From the NCBI RefSeq assembly GCF_027744825.2, contig NC_071335.1:15380501-15444500 (forward strand): DNA of 64,000 nt, read 5' to 3'. The stretch is from Synchiropus splendidus. Lineage: Eukaryota > Chordata > Actinopteri > Syngnathiformes > Callionymidae. The notes under the pieces were generated by a model, which worked only from the letters and a program-made list of their open reading frames with translations, ran no database searches and was not told the DNA's origin. Positions 1-13,039 of the stretch are shown here, piece after piece; position 1 is the stretch's first letter, and every line of letters starts with the position of its first letter. The position numbers and the translations under genes are program-made.

Positions 1-1290
1 CTCTAATGGCCTTTACCATGTCCATCAGAGATGAACTTAAAATCCATCATCCAAACAGTTACAGGTTAAAACAAGACATTGTAAGACAAGGCGACACAAT
101 GATGAGGTCCGATTCTAATAAACTTTTAGAGAGATCCTATTAGAATGAAATAAAAAATAGAAGCAGGTTGAAAGACCACTGAAAACCATGTAACTGACCT
201 TATTAGCATTGTTTCTGCTCGTGCAACTTTCTTTCAGCACAAGACAATATGCTCTCAAGGTCATATTTCTCGCATAAAACACTGTTGCTTCTACACTTCT
301 GCTGATGATTCTATATTCTATGTTATGGTTCAGCAACACGTTTGAGTGGCCCATGGTTCAGACCTTAAGAAAGGTTGCATTCAAACTGATGATGTGAATC
401 CCAAACCTAATAGCCCATACAATGAATCTAAGCCAACCCAAACTCATATCTTTAGTTAATATCACAAACCTAAGATGTCATCAACAAACTGTTTTTACCT
501 CAGGAACACGATCAAAAGGGACCCTCACCCTCGGTAGAGACAAGCACGTGAACATGGTTAAGACAAGTCAACAAATAACATCATGAGAAAAGTCAATTAT
601 TCGGGTGTGAAAGACGGTCTTTCATAGGGGACCGTACAGAAATAGATGCACCTAGCGGGTCCTCAGCAGCACTCACTCAATGGTAAACAGACACCAATGA
701 AAAGGCAGTTTATCAGGAACACTTGTCTGGTTTGCTCCTCCCTTCCCTCAGGGGTTAAATCCAGGGAATAAGAGAGGAGTTGCTTCTTGGTTTGGAAGGT
801 GGAGAAGATGATTTCTTATTAGTGTCGCCTTGATGTATGGAATGTAAACTGCAAACTTATGTGTCCCCCACCACCCACCCACTTCTGACACTCGAGAGGG
901 CGGCACCTCTCTTGCACACAGAAATCCATCTCAGGCCCATTCACGGCTCCCAACTCTATTCTTCTGCAAAGCAAGAGCCCACAATTGGGAAGGAGGGAAG
1001 GGGGCCTCTGCTGCTTTATTCACTACGCTCAGACTATTCAGGCATCCAGACCCAGAAAACCCACTCTGCTTCGACAAAGTTTCTTGGAGCAGAACAAACT
1101 TAAGAGTGAGAACCATATGTTTCTAGAGAACAGTTTTCTCCTGGTACAGTCTGCTCTGAGATCAGTCACACTGGGAGTTGAGATAGCACTGACAGCTGGG
1201 AACACAGCAGTCATTATGTCGGCTGCAGCTGAAGAACACACCGGCACCACAACACAGACTTGCACGTCGTCGTCATTGCTATAAAGAGGC

Positions 1291-1510
1291 TTCAAACCTG
1301 TAGGACGATCAGAATGTCACTGCAGTCTCCACTGAATCTTGTCCTGCTCCACGGATGGGATCCACCTGCACTGCAGCGACTTCTGTGCCAGCACTCTTCT
1401 CCCTCTAGCACGCCTCTCTCATTCTGGCTGAGTGCAGTTACTCCAGCTGCCTCTGCTCCAACTTGCTCCTCCTCTCCCCCTTTTTCTTCCAATTGGCGAT
1501 AGTCTCAGCT
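1291..1510 (-). other. Candidate alternative first exon / promoter, minus strand
   Basis: On the minus strand a purine-rich stretch with a TTTAAAG box near 1515 and TGACTCA (AP-1 type) near 1530 is followed by CTACAG|GTTTGAAG at 1291. The base composition differs from the flanks. It looks like a 5' UTR exon with its promoter, but no partner exon is seen. Confidence 0.2.
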
Positions 1511-1961
1511 CTTTAAAGCAGCAGTGAGTCAGCTTTATCTGGTTCTCTGCAAAGCAGGACACAACTTATCAGTTGCCCGGGCTGCAGAGGAGCGGTCAGC
1601 ATGCTGGCCATTCAGTGTTTGCTGTGGTGGAGGGGTTGAGGGGACAGGGGGAGGGGCAACGGTGATTTGAAATGACACAAGTGAGATGTCAATGTCCCCC
1701 CATTGGAGGCATCGGTCATTTAACGTAAAAATATTTGAGCTTTTTCAACTGTTCTGTTGTGGATCAACTTCAGCTGACATGAAAGTGAACCTGTCCTCCC
1801 TATTTTGGCTTTATAAAAGGTATTTTGAAACCTGTGCGTGAATGAAAATGTGGCAAGAATTTCAAAGTTGTGTTCACAAAAAACGCTTTCTTCTCCTCTT
1901 GGCTGAAACACTGACTACTGACCATGCATGTTCTGATGCAGTTGGGTCAGGGGTAAAGACA

Positions 1962-1981
1962 TTTACATTTACATTTACAAA
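1962..1981. repeat. (ACATTT)3 hexamer repeat
   Basis: Three head-to-tail copies of ACATTT, the last followed by ACAAACAT. Confidence 0.7.
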
Positions 1982-3386
1982 CATTAAGGAATTTACACTA
2001 ATACCAATTAAATTATTGTAAAAAAAAAACAGTAAAAATGCATCTAATACATGAAAAAGTATCATCCAGTTGAAAAATATTGTGAGTAATCCACGTTTGC
2101 ATCAGGGTTTCCGCTACATGTAAGTAGTGCCACGGCTTAAATGAGGGCTGCCATGCCTTCAAAATAATGATCCCTTTGTTAAAGATAAAATGTCACGCGA
2201 TGATACATATTAAAAAAAAGTGGAAAAACCCCAAAAGAAACAACTAAATGACGGGAATGCGCCCATGGCTTACGGAACTAAAGTCATGCGTCTGATCGGA
2301 CATATGAAGAGAGGGACCGTGTGAGGACGGCTGCAGAATGGAGAGAGATTTGCTAGTGTTTTTGTTGTCACCAAACTTTTATTTGCGTCTCGATTGGCTG
2401 CTTTGCATTTCAGTTTTATTTATGTATTTGAGGAAGGGGTTAAAAAATTCCTGGCAGAGAACGTGAATATTGTTTCTGCTGGTGTGACCTGTCTTCTCAG
2501 CGCTCAATGTAATCTACGGATATAGACGTTACAGCATCAGGTGACTATTGAGGCATTGTCATCTATCAAGAGATATAGCTTCAGTTTGTCTTGGGCCACA
2601 GTCTCCACCCTGTGGGACGTGCTAGAGGCCGGAGCGATCTGGGTTCTCTTGACACAGAGGAACAGGAGTTTAACTTTGATCATAAAAATATTTCTTACCG
2701 ACTTGTGATACAAATCTCAAACACATTCTTAGGAAGATCCCACAAAAATGTCTTCTTAGTCAATAAAAAATATGTACAGTTCAAAATACAAACAAATCAC
2801 AATTTCATCCAATGCAAATAGCATTTAACTCAGCACACCGTAATTGTAAGACACATGATCGACAATTTGCTGGAGCTAGATCATTGCAGAATAAATTATT
2901 CAAGACGAGATGGAGACAGTAAAACCCGGCTGTTGTTAGCCCTCTAGAGGCTGTTTTGCCCTGTCTGCTGTTGCTGCGTTTTTAAATACATTTACGTTGT
3001 GTAAATCAACCTCAGCTCAGGCTGTAAATCCCGATGGATGGAATATATTTTGAGGGGTGCCACTGCTGGCGGTAAATACGTGTCACAGCTTTCTGCTTAT
3101 GCTAGCAGGAAACTTTCTGCACCGTCATTAAAACGGGCGTGATGAACTGGAACTCCACCAAATTAATTGCATATTATTCAACCACAATTCCAAAAGAATT
3201 GCATACGTGTCCCAGAATAAACCTCACCCCAAGGTCCTCGACACCATAGCTTCGGCTGCATGGCTGTTCTAACATTAGCGCATACTTGAGTGAAACATAC
3301 AGGAGCACGAGCAGCACGGCTTCTAACTGGGCAAGATTTAAGATGTCTAGTGACTGATAGCTTGGCCTAAACAATATCACCTTACA

Positions 3387-3504
3387 GTAGTTTTGTTGTC
3401 ACAACCACCAAACTTGAGACCAAGATTTATGAGGGGGAGTTATTTGTCTTAGTCTCGCCCCTCATTTGGGCTTCGTCTTGGGTTTGGTGGTCATGACTAC
3501 AACA
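3387..3504. repeat. Foldback repeat, GAGACCAAGA family
   Basis: Two arms of about 50 bases face each other. The left contains CAACCACCAAACTTGAGACC and ATGAGGGGG; the right contains the reverse complements of ACCACCAAACCCAAGACGAA and AATGAGGGGCGAGAC. Related GAGACCAAGACC / GAGGGG text recurs at about 19740-19775 and 30200-30305, so this is a dispersed family. No coding. Confidence 0.5.
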
Positions 3505-3866
3505 TTACCTTACAAGATAGGATACCAGAACATACATAAGTTTATGTTAAACATAGATGACTGACACCGAGAAAAGCCCATGAGGTTTTCCACAAATAAT
3601 GCTGAGAGGTCTGTTTGGATCAGTGTTTGTTCAACACAACACTCAAATGGGGCATGTTGTACAGTACATGTTAAAAAGAGATTTACTTGTTAAACGCATT
3701 ACTCCGAACAAAAAATAGAGTTTATTTTCAAAATGTTAATGTTAATAATAAAGTACTAAATGATAAAATCATTTAATATAGACCATATAACTCAAATAAT
3801 AATACAAGGAAGTCCATTATTAACATAATTTACCATAAGAAAATCATTAAATTAGAAGCACGTAAT

Positions 3867-3985
3867 CCCTCTACTGCAACAGTAGCACTGCCCTGAGGCC
3901 ACACACCACAATATTATGCCTCACACCACGCCTTTAAAAAAAGGAGTTTATGGCTCGCAACATCAATAAGTCTTGCAGTAGAGGG
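3867..3985. mobile_element. 119-bp MITE-like element with perfect 13-bp terminal inverted repeats
   Basis: CCCTCTACTGCAA at 3867-3879 is matched exactly by TTGCAGTAGAGGG at 3973-3985. The interior is non-coding. I see no clear target duplication at its edges, so the superfamily is not assigned. Confidence 0.5.
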
Positions 3986-5979
3986 TTAGGTATACACTGA
4001 ATCATCAAAAATAATAATTGAAAACAAATGTATGGATTGACATAATGAACACCAAGACAGTATGTAGATCACAACAGAAATCTGAAGTCTCTGCAGGGTT
4101 AGTTTTATACTTTCACACTCAGTAGATTAGGTTCATTTACGATAGGAAACGTTCCAGGACGTGTGGGAAAAGTGTCACATGAAGACGTGAAATACTCGGT
4201 GACCTCAGGAAACACTGCTGATAATACGACCTCATGCATTCAGCACATTTTTATATAGAAAACAAATGCAATAGTTAGGGGCCAGCGAACATTTTGTAAT
4301 TAAACATGACAAGACTGGGACAAAAGGTTTTAAGCACCTTAATAATGAGAATTCTTTCTTACTACTGATGCCCTGAGGCAAGTGCACTTCGCAATATGGG
4401 GTGCACAGTCCCTTTGGTCTGTGGGGGGAGGGGACAATGACTGTAAGCACTTGTGACAGAAGAAAACAGTGTTTCTCGTAATGAGACTTTCTGTCCGGAT
4501 CAAAGTGAGACATGTTAATTGGGTTCTATACAGCAGTGTGTCTCCAGGGAAACAACTGAATGCAACCTAATTTGGTATACATTTTTTTTTAAATCGATCG
4601 AATATTTTGAGTAGCTCCAGACATAAATTTTGTCTGGCAAAGCTTCTCAGCTGCAGGAGGCCGCTGCTTTAAGCTCGACTCCAGCTGAGTGACAGAAACT
4701 GAGCACGCTGCCAGGAACCATTAATTTACATCATCAACTTCTTTTTTTTCCGTGGTTAGCTGCCAGGTACAGAATTCTTTGTTTGTGAGGAATTTTGTAT
4801 GATTAAAGGACCTCCCAGTGCCTCATGAAATTATTTGGGTCCAGACAGAACCAACTTCTGCTTTATTGACGGAGGCCGAAATGTGATAGGGTTGAAAATG
4901 GAAGGATGGTTGCAGGCTCAAAACCCAGACTACCCCGACCAGCTTGGAACTATGGGAATTAGTTCCACTAGATAACCGATCATGGCTGAGTTATTTCATC
5001 CCGTGCGACCCTAACAACCATTTTGTACAATGATTTAAGTAAGAATTTCACGCACGTTTGGTCATATATTCTTCAGCTATTTACCAATAATCATGCTGCT
5101 GTAAAGCAAGAAAAGAAACAGCTGCTGCATTGCATTCATTAATTATCGCATGAACTGAATTAATTGAGTTGGAAACTACAAATGCATTGTAACATGAAAG
5201 CAGTTATTAGTGCAACGGCGTCCTGCTTAATGTAGCGCAGCTGTTGCTAATCTCCAGTTCTCTACATCTATCCATTTTCTTCTGCTTCCATGAGGTCTGG
5301 TCACCAGGGAAGCAGACCAAGCACAGATTTTCCCCTGAGTTCACTTGCAAAATGCATAAACCAGGCGACTTGTGGGACCATACACGTAGCACAACTGTGA
5401 TGCTGAAATGTTCAGTGTAAGATGAAGATGATCAGAGCGACTCGGTCGGGTGGTTTGTCCACAGCAGTGCTCCTCCTCCCTCTCCAGCAAGTCAGATTTC
5501 TTCTCTCGTGTCATGGTGAGTCACTAATGAATCAGCCTATTGAGGCAGACAGATTTGTGCGCAGGGCTGACACTGCCAAAATGTGTGTGTGAATGTGCAT
5601 GTGTGTGTGTGTTGCACCACAACTATCCCAGTCCGCCAACACACAAAGCTGTCGTTTGTGGCCTTTCAGCACTGCAGCTCTGCAGGCCACTGCGCATAAT
5701 AGAACATGAATTATACCGGGGAGTAAAAAATCTTTTACTTGTTGAGTCTTTGTGCAAAGCTTTTGGCTAAATCTCAAAAAGCAACTTCTCACACAGTGAG
5801 TGGACTTTTGAAATCCTTTGTAATCATGGCAGCGAACTACAGTCCTCCAATCCCATCATTGATGACACTCAAAATAGTCTCCCCATGGTGGCCAGATGAG
5901 AGCCAGGACGACAAGCAGAAAAATGATTTTGCTGTGTGATACATCTGCGACACACCTTCTCATTGGTTTTCCGGCTCTT

Positions 5980-6190
5980 CACGAGGTTGCAGGGAAACCA
6001 GTCAGAACTATTTGACGGTGGAAACACCCTGCACTGGAGGTAGTCCATCGCAGAGCATGACACCCACACCCGCAAACTATTTAATTATAAATAATCCTTT
6101 GTTTGCTTTTGGTTTGTGAGAGGATAGCCAGAAGGAAACACTAACAAGACACAGGGAGAACATACACACTCCTCGCTGGAAGAGGTGCCA
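5980..6190 (-). repeat. Common fish interspersed repeat, reverse copy
   Basis: Contains degraded versions of the blocks TAGTCCATCGCAGAG, GACACCCACACC, and CAGGGAGAACATACACACTC. They are in the order expected for a repeat abundant in teleost genomes, read in reverse. Other copies in the window are at about 24440-24620 (+), 33073-33200 (+) and 54725-54850 (-). The superfamily is not certain to me. Confidence 0.45.
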
Positions 6191-9100
6191 CAAGACACTA
6201 AACAAATGAATTAATTCTGATGTATGAGAAGCAGACTGGCGTAGTGACGTACATCATTCTAAAACTAAATATAGTTAAGACAAATTGTGCTTACTGGAAC
6301 ATTTGAAAATGTCAAAAGGAGAAAAGGCTGCCTGGAAATATTTTAGAAATAGGTGACTGCCTTAAAAAAAAAAGACAACGGGAGACAGAAAAAAAATAAG
6401 GCCAGAAAATTAATGGAGGAAAGTTTTGACCAGACCTGGAGAACGCTTTAGCAGCGACTCCTGGAATTGTATTTTCCCTTTTTTTCCCCTCAGTCTCTTT
6501 TAGCTCTTTTAACTCTCAGCCTTCCTCATTGTGCTGAAAACTCTGGAGGCTTTCTGGAATGTCTGCTTTTTCTTATTGTGACTTAGTTGCCAGGTAACGG
6601 TCACATTTAAAAGCCTGGAGGAATAAAACAATATTTTAAATTAAATAAACGCTGTCATTATACAATATTATCGTTAAATTTATTGGAAGTGATGCAGAAA
6701 TAAGGTCAGACAACATCAACATTATTGGTTTTATTTAATGCAGTGTGTATTAGATGTCTTTGTTACCTACAAACCTAATTTTACTCACATCAAAGGGTGA
6801 TCATGGCTACCAGAAAAGGACAATACAAACACAGGAATTATATCAACAGCTGTTAATCCACTTTCTATTGTGGCACAATTTGTTAATGGAGCATCACTGG
6901 CTTGGCCAGATGGCTTGGTGTGTCTGTAAAGAGAGCGGCAGATTATCATGACTGGTGAAGCACCAATCGCAGTCTTCTGGCCGATTGATGACTTTTTGGC
7001 AAGCTAGAACAGCCGATTTACAGATTTTTTTGTCCTGTTGTCTTAGCTAATGATTGGTCGAATAGCTAAAAATAATTATGTTATCTACAAATCAAAGATA
7101 TCATTGATGTAAGATAAACAATTTGGGGCCAAGAAGTGATCCTCACGGAACTCTATACTCTTTTATGATTTGGTTCTGTCGATATACTGGAGTCTATTGG
7201 GGTCTGAACACTTCTACTTCAGGGTGAGATCACCCCACAGCCCCATCAGGCCTGTGGTCACACTATTCCGCAATGGCACAGCTGCTGTCGACGCCTACGT
7301 CATCACACTGAACGCTGTCATCATTGAGTAACTTTCAGTGGCAGTTTCTGCACAACACAACAATAACGTGTAGTACGTATTAGTGTCGAAGCACCAGACT
7401 TGCAGAGAGCATCCTGTACTGAGGTACTTGATCTGCATTTTTTTTTTTTCACTTTTCATGGCATCACTCAATGGCGCACTCATACCCCCCGCCCTGAAGA
7501 TGCACACAAATTTTCCCGTAATCTTTGCATTTTCATTTCATTAGAATCCCGAAATATAGCTAATGATTGAGCAAGTGTTTTTGTTTTGTTTTTTTTTGTT
7601 CAACAAAAATCTGTTGAGGTCGATTCTTGTTTCTAAAAGTTGTCTGACCTTCGAAGTACCTTTCATGTTTGGCAACACAATGAAGCCCATTAATATCCAA
7701 TGCACACATATACCATATTCATACTCGTTTCATGTTTGTCTCCTGCTTCTAGTGAGGGATGACCTTCACTACCTTCACCTTGTCTGCCAAAGTTGCAGGT
7801 AGAAATTAGAAATCCAATATGATCTCACTTGCTGTTTATTCAGACTGTAATAATGACTTCATCCACCACAGCTGCCTGGAAGACAAACTCTGCCAGAGAT
7901 TTTTATCATTGAATTTTCCAAAAAAAAAAAGCTTGTGACTTGTGATCCATAAAGGCCTCTCACTTAAGCAAAGAGGTGAAGAACTCACAATTAATCTTCT
8001 AAGGAGCCTTTAATCCATTTATCCGGACAAATTTAAATTTTTGAAAAAATGGATTAAGTCAGAAGAGACATCCCTGAATAAGTACCTGAGATAAGAAGTG
8101 CAGAGTGAAAATAAAAGATGGTTATTATCCTTTTGCTCTGTAATTTAAAAGCATCCATGCATTTAATTCTATAAAAAGCAATATATCAAGCTAGTCTGTA
8201 AGAAAAAAAGGAACTACAGAACTCAAAATGAACTTCCTGAGGAGAGAAATGTGAAGCACTGTCAGGACAACAAAGGAGCAAAAGGAAACTGCAATGAAAT
8301 GTTAATGTCTTTACATTTAGTCATACATTTTAATAATGAATTAAGTTCAATATTGAATGGCCACAGCTTTACCTCTGACTGCCTGCTGATTATACATTCT
8401 GAGGTGACCTCTCAGAGATCTGACTCCATTAAAAGGGAGGGGCTGTAGGTTTGCCGGGAGTCTGCTGTTTGGCTGCAGAACCTGACCATCTTTGTGAAGT
8501 GTAGTTCACAGTATAAATGGACCTTGAGATGGACAGATGGATCGGTGCGGCATCATCAGCCATGAAGACACGGTATCGTTCATGGTCAGGGTAGAACTGA
8601 ATAATAAAGAATAATTTTGCTGTTGTCTTCAGCACCGTTTTAGTTATAACAAGGAGCAAACGATTGTTGATAACAACATAGACACAAAGTACCACTTGGC
8701 TGCTGCCTCCACAACCCAGCCACAGATAAACAGGAGAAACTACATAAATCAATGTTGTTTTTGCGCTTTTTGCAGATGTGTTGCGAGTTAATGTTGTTGG
8801 GTTTCGGTGCATTTGTTGCGGCATTTTGCATTTGCTGTGACCTTTCCCGGCCACCATCAATCAAATTTCCCATTCCAAATTCTTCAGCTGAAACACAACT
8901 TAACTGGAGTCAATGCAAGCTAAGGTAAATTAAAATCAGATTACACATCACACTATATTGACGGAGCAAATTATACATGACTTTATTTATTGCAGAAAAT
9001 GTGCAAATGCACTCCCAGTGAATGACCGATCATCAACCTGTAAGAAAGTATACCTTTCAATTGATGGCATAATCTCAAATAAACTTTAAAAAAAATACAC

Positions 9101-10043
9101 CGTGGGTGAGTGAAAAGTCAACGTAGCCATTCTTGAGAAACTACTCAGCTCTTTTGTGGTTGAATCAGCAGCATCCAACACTGTTACATAACAACATTTT
9201 GTGCTGACCACTGTCATGACCGCTGCGATTTGTTGGATGTGACCGCCTAAGCACACAGCATGCCCTCTGTTGCCCTTATTCTTAATTCGGAGCAACTCAA
9301 AGAAGCGGCGGCTGTCTTTCGGGAAGAATAACTGAGCTCATACGAGAAAATTCTGATCAACACTCAGAGATTTATATCCGCTAGTAAACAAATCTGCCCC
9401 GCCTCAGCTAAATAAAATTGGAAAACAACACAGCAGCTTGACTCAACCGCAGTGCTGTGAGTTACACAACAGCATCACATTAATCTGATTCTGTCAAATG
9501 GCTGGTAGAGACGGTGTGAGAACAGCACAAGCAGGGTCACATGGTTGTTATGGAAGTTAATCCAGATGTATGAAGATAACATCTGAGCAGCGCTGGCTCA
9601 TTAGTCATGACGGTCTTAGCAGCGATGGGCAGATACAGCAGGAGGTCGACAGAGAAAGGTCAAATAGACATCTGTCATGCTTCATCAATGAAGCTAGTTC
9701 TCTCTTCTCACTTCTTTAGGTTTGGCAGTGGGTGGCAGGTTAGACAGTCGTTGTGATTGAGCAAAAAAGACTGGCTAACCACAGCACTATTTCTTGTTGG
9801 CACTGGCTAGTTTGATGCCATAGAAACATTTTCTACTACATTTTTACCCCCAAAAAAGTTTGTAGCTCATCATAATCTCAACAGCATCTGAGTTTAATCG
9901 TGCTTCATTTCTGAGTGCGATTCAACTCAAACATGATGTACTAGCGTCACATCAAAGGGACATCCGAGTTCAAACGTTCAACACATTGCTCCTTTCATTT
10001 TCAGCATCTAGACTGGCTCAAAGCCTCTTGGTAGGAAAACATT

Positions 10044-10130
10044 AGACTTAGACTTTCTTTATTGTCATTGCACAAAAACATATCACTATATGATGGTGAC
10101 GAAATTTAGGTCTGAGGCCTACGGTTTCCA
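10044..10130. repeat. Fish interspersed repeat fragment (CTTTATTGTCATTGCACA type)
   Basis: The block CTTTCTTTATTGTCATTGCA and a following GTGACGAAATTTAGG resemble the end of a dispersed teleost repeat. A related but different copy lies at 44670-44870. Fragment only. Confidence 0.4.
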
Positions 10131-12349
10131 AAAACAAAACTATACGTCCAAAAATAAATAAATGGATAGATATATGGACTAATATTTAATAGATAAATAT
10201 TAGTCCAGAAGATGTACATATAAACAAATACAGTATTGCAGCTTCTGTCTAACATTCAGCAGCTTGACAGCATTGCACAACCTCTAAAAAGGTCAAAGGT
10301 GAAATCATATCCATATCTTAAAGCATGAGATCACAATCGAGCTCAAATGATGCAGTTCTAGTGAGATTCTCTCCATTCAAAGCAGTTAAATATTGAACAT
10401 AGTTCTGTGTAATTATAAAAAAAGTGCTGTCAAACGATTACAATTCAATGACTCACAGGGTTGTAGTGGATTAATTTCAATAAGTCACAAGACACTCTTT
10501 TGTTCATCTACTTTAATCATGTTTCATTTTGCAAGAACAAATTGAGTAAAGAAAGAAGGTAATATACACATTAGCTAATGGTGTCAGGTCTAAAAATATT
10601 TAGAAGTTCATGTAAACCTTTTTTTTTCCTATTTTCTATTGTTTTTTTTCCAAAACAAAATAAAAAAAACAAATGATGGCAGCAGTCCGGTTACCCTTAA
10701 CTCCCAGTCAACATAATTCCAAATAAACAATACATATGGAACTTGAAACTCAAACACAACAAAAGTCAATATTTAAAATTGGATATGTGAGAAACTAATG
10801 TTGTTATTTACAAGTGCCAACAAGGCATTCCCACGCACCTAAACACATCAGCGAGCATGTTCAGACGGCTGCTGGCAAGTGGAGGAGGACGGATATATGT
10901 ATTAACAATAGGTTTTTGTATTGTTCACTCTGGTTTGTGGTGTGTCTTGTAGTCAGAAATAAAAGGAAATTTTGTACCTGAAAATCTGTAGTGTTTAAGA
11001 AGAGTGGCCTTTACAACAGCGCTGCGACAGCAGATGAATAGAGTGTGCTAACATGATTTCAACAGCAAGTGGAAGCAGTGTTCTGGAGCTTGCTTCAACA
11101 TAGTAAACTAAGAAGAACAGCAGTTGAGGTCAGACTGTGGCTCTAGTCTCAAGTGACTGTAATTTCTACAAAGATTTATGTATCGCAAACACCAGCAAAA
11201 TTGAATCATTGGGGTTCCATTATTGCTAAAAATGTCATTAATCAAACAAACTGCCCACTACCAGAGAACTTGGCAGAGAATGACAGTGCCATTATTATTC
11301 ATTTTTCATGAGCAGCATGCTGAAATAAAAAGAGCTTCTAACATTTATTTCAACAGTTTAATACTTTGTCAGTTTTTATTGCATAAACCACTTGAACAAC
11401 TTCCTCCTACTCCCCAACGATCACAATTCCAAAACTTGTTTTGACAGACAGCGAGTCGACAGTCCTCCACTGTGCTGTCAGACCATGTAGATCTCTATGA
11501 AGTCATGACTGTCACACTACAGCACATTAGTGAGAGGATTAACCAAACAGCTGTATCAACAAGTCTCACTGAAGATCACAGAAATAAACTATGTGGAGCC
11601 ACTGAGGGGGAAAAAAATGAACCAATTGCTCTTGCATACATTTAATTGGAGGAAATTCTCAAGATACATTTGTCACAAGGTACATAATAAAACATGTGGT
11701 AGCAAAAAAAATCTAAGATTTTTGTTTAGTGGAAAATAAATAATTTCCTGTATATGGTAAAAATAAAAGCCAATATCCCATCAGGAACTAGACAAAAGAG
11801 CAGCGGTATAACACTGTTCTGATGTTCGTGACCGGCCTACTGCTAACTTGACAACAATAATATCGATAAAGTTTGAGTACAAAAACAAAGAGCTTGAGCG
11901 TCTCTTATCAATAGACTTATTTCTGGCTATTGAGATGGGCAATAAACCAGAAAATAAATTGAATTTAAGCCATTTTAGGCTAACAGCAGAGTGTCCTGAC
12001 CTTGAGATTGAGGAACCTGCCCTGACTTTTGCCACCAACCTTATTAGATCATTTTTGGATTCCATTCAGTGACAGCTCTCATGAACTGTCTCCATAACAC
12101 GCTTGTTTTGTCTTCACCAACATATGGGGATATCACATGACCCTTCGCTATGTGTCATGTTTGTCTAACTTCCTGGCTGAAGCCTATCAGTGTCTGCTCT
12201 TCAGGGAAAGAACAACGCACGCTATAAGTAAAGGAAATACAGCCATTCCAAACGTTGTAGTCGAGTAATGTGAGGACACTATGCATCTGGGAACATGCAT
12301 CCATCTGACCTCCTCCAGATGCATCCTCAGCGGAAGCCACTGAGAAATA

Positions 12350-13039
12350 CAGTGGTACCTCGGTTCTCGACCACAATCCGTTCCAGACGGCCGTTCGAGA
12401 AGGCATTTGTTCGAAATCTGAATCGATTTTTCCCATTACAATGAATGGAAAAAGAAATAATGCGTTCCAAGCCTTAAACTAGTCTTTTGTAGGAGTGAAT
12501 GTAGAGTGTCTGCTGCAGGTGCGCTGTTCCTCTATGTGTGTGGCCGCTGCATGTGGGAGGGGTTGCCGAGTGAGTGACGTCTCTCCAGAAGTGAAGAGGT
12601 GCCCGGTGCGTGTCCAGCTCTGAATGTGCGCTTCTGTGCAGTTTAGCTGTGACAAAGTCATAAACCAAGTCACGCTCTGTCCCAGACTCGCCTCATCCCT
12701 GTCCCAGCTCCAGCCCACAACAGGACATCAGATCCTGGAGTGCACGCTCCAGCCTCGGAGGTGTCGAGAGTGACACTCTACCATGGTCCAGTGTGGAGAC
12801 AGGAAAGGTTTTACACCTCAATATGAAGAAAAAACAGTCAGTAAATGTAGCTAATGGGACACGTCTGCATATAGAGGCTGCATTATACACAATAACAAAG
12901 CGCGTCGTGGCTCAGCTGATCGGTCCGCGCACGTTATGTTTTTCCGGATTTTTTCGGGGGCATTTGGGTTCTGGATTTTCGTTCGAAATACAAAGCAACG
13001 TCCCGAATTCCGGGACGTTCGAAAACCGAGGTACCACTG
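12350..13039. mobile_element. 690-bp non-autonomous Tc1/mariner-superfamily (pogo/Tigger-like) element
   Basis: The left end CAGTGGTACCTCGGTTCTCG is mirrored at the right end by its reverse complement with one mismatch. Both ends are flanked by TA (12348-12349 and 13040-13041), the target duplication of this superfamily. The interior has no transposase frame. It is GC-richer than its flanks and contains an internal repeat of GTTCGAAA-type text near both ends. Intact ends suggest a relatively young or well-preserved insertion. Confidence 0.75.

Noticed and set aside
8429..8860. 143-codon minus-strand open frame
   Set aside because: The longest frame in the left region, but without motifs, good start context or neighbours; taken as chance.
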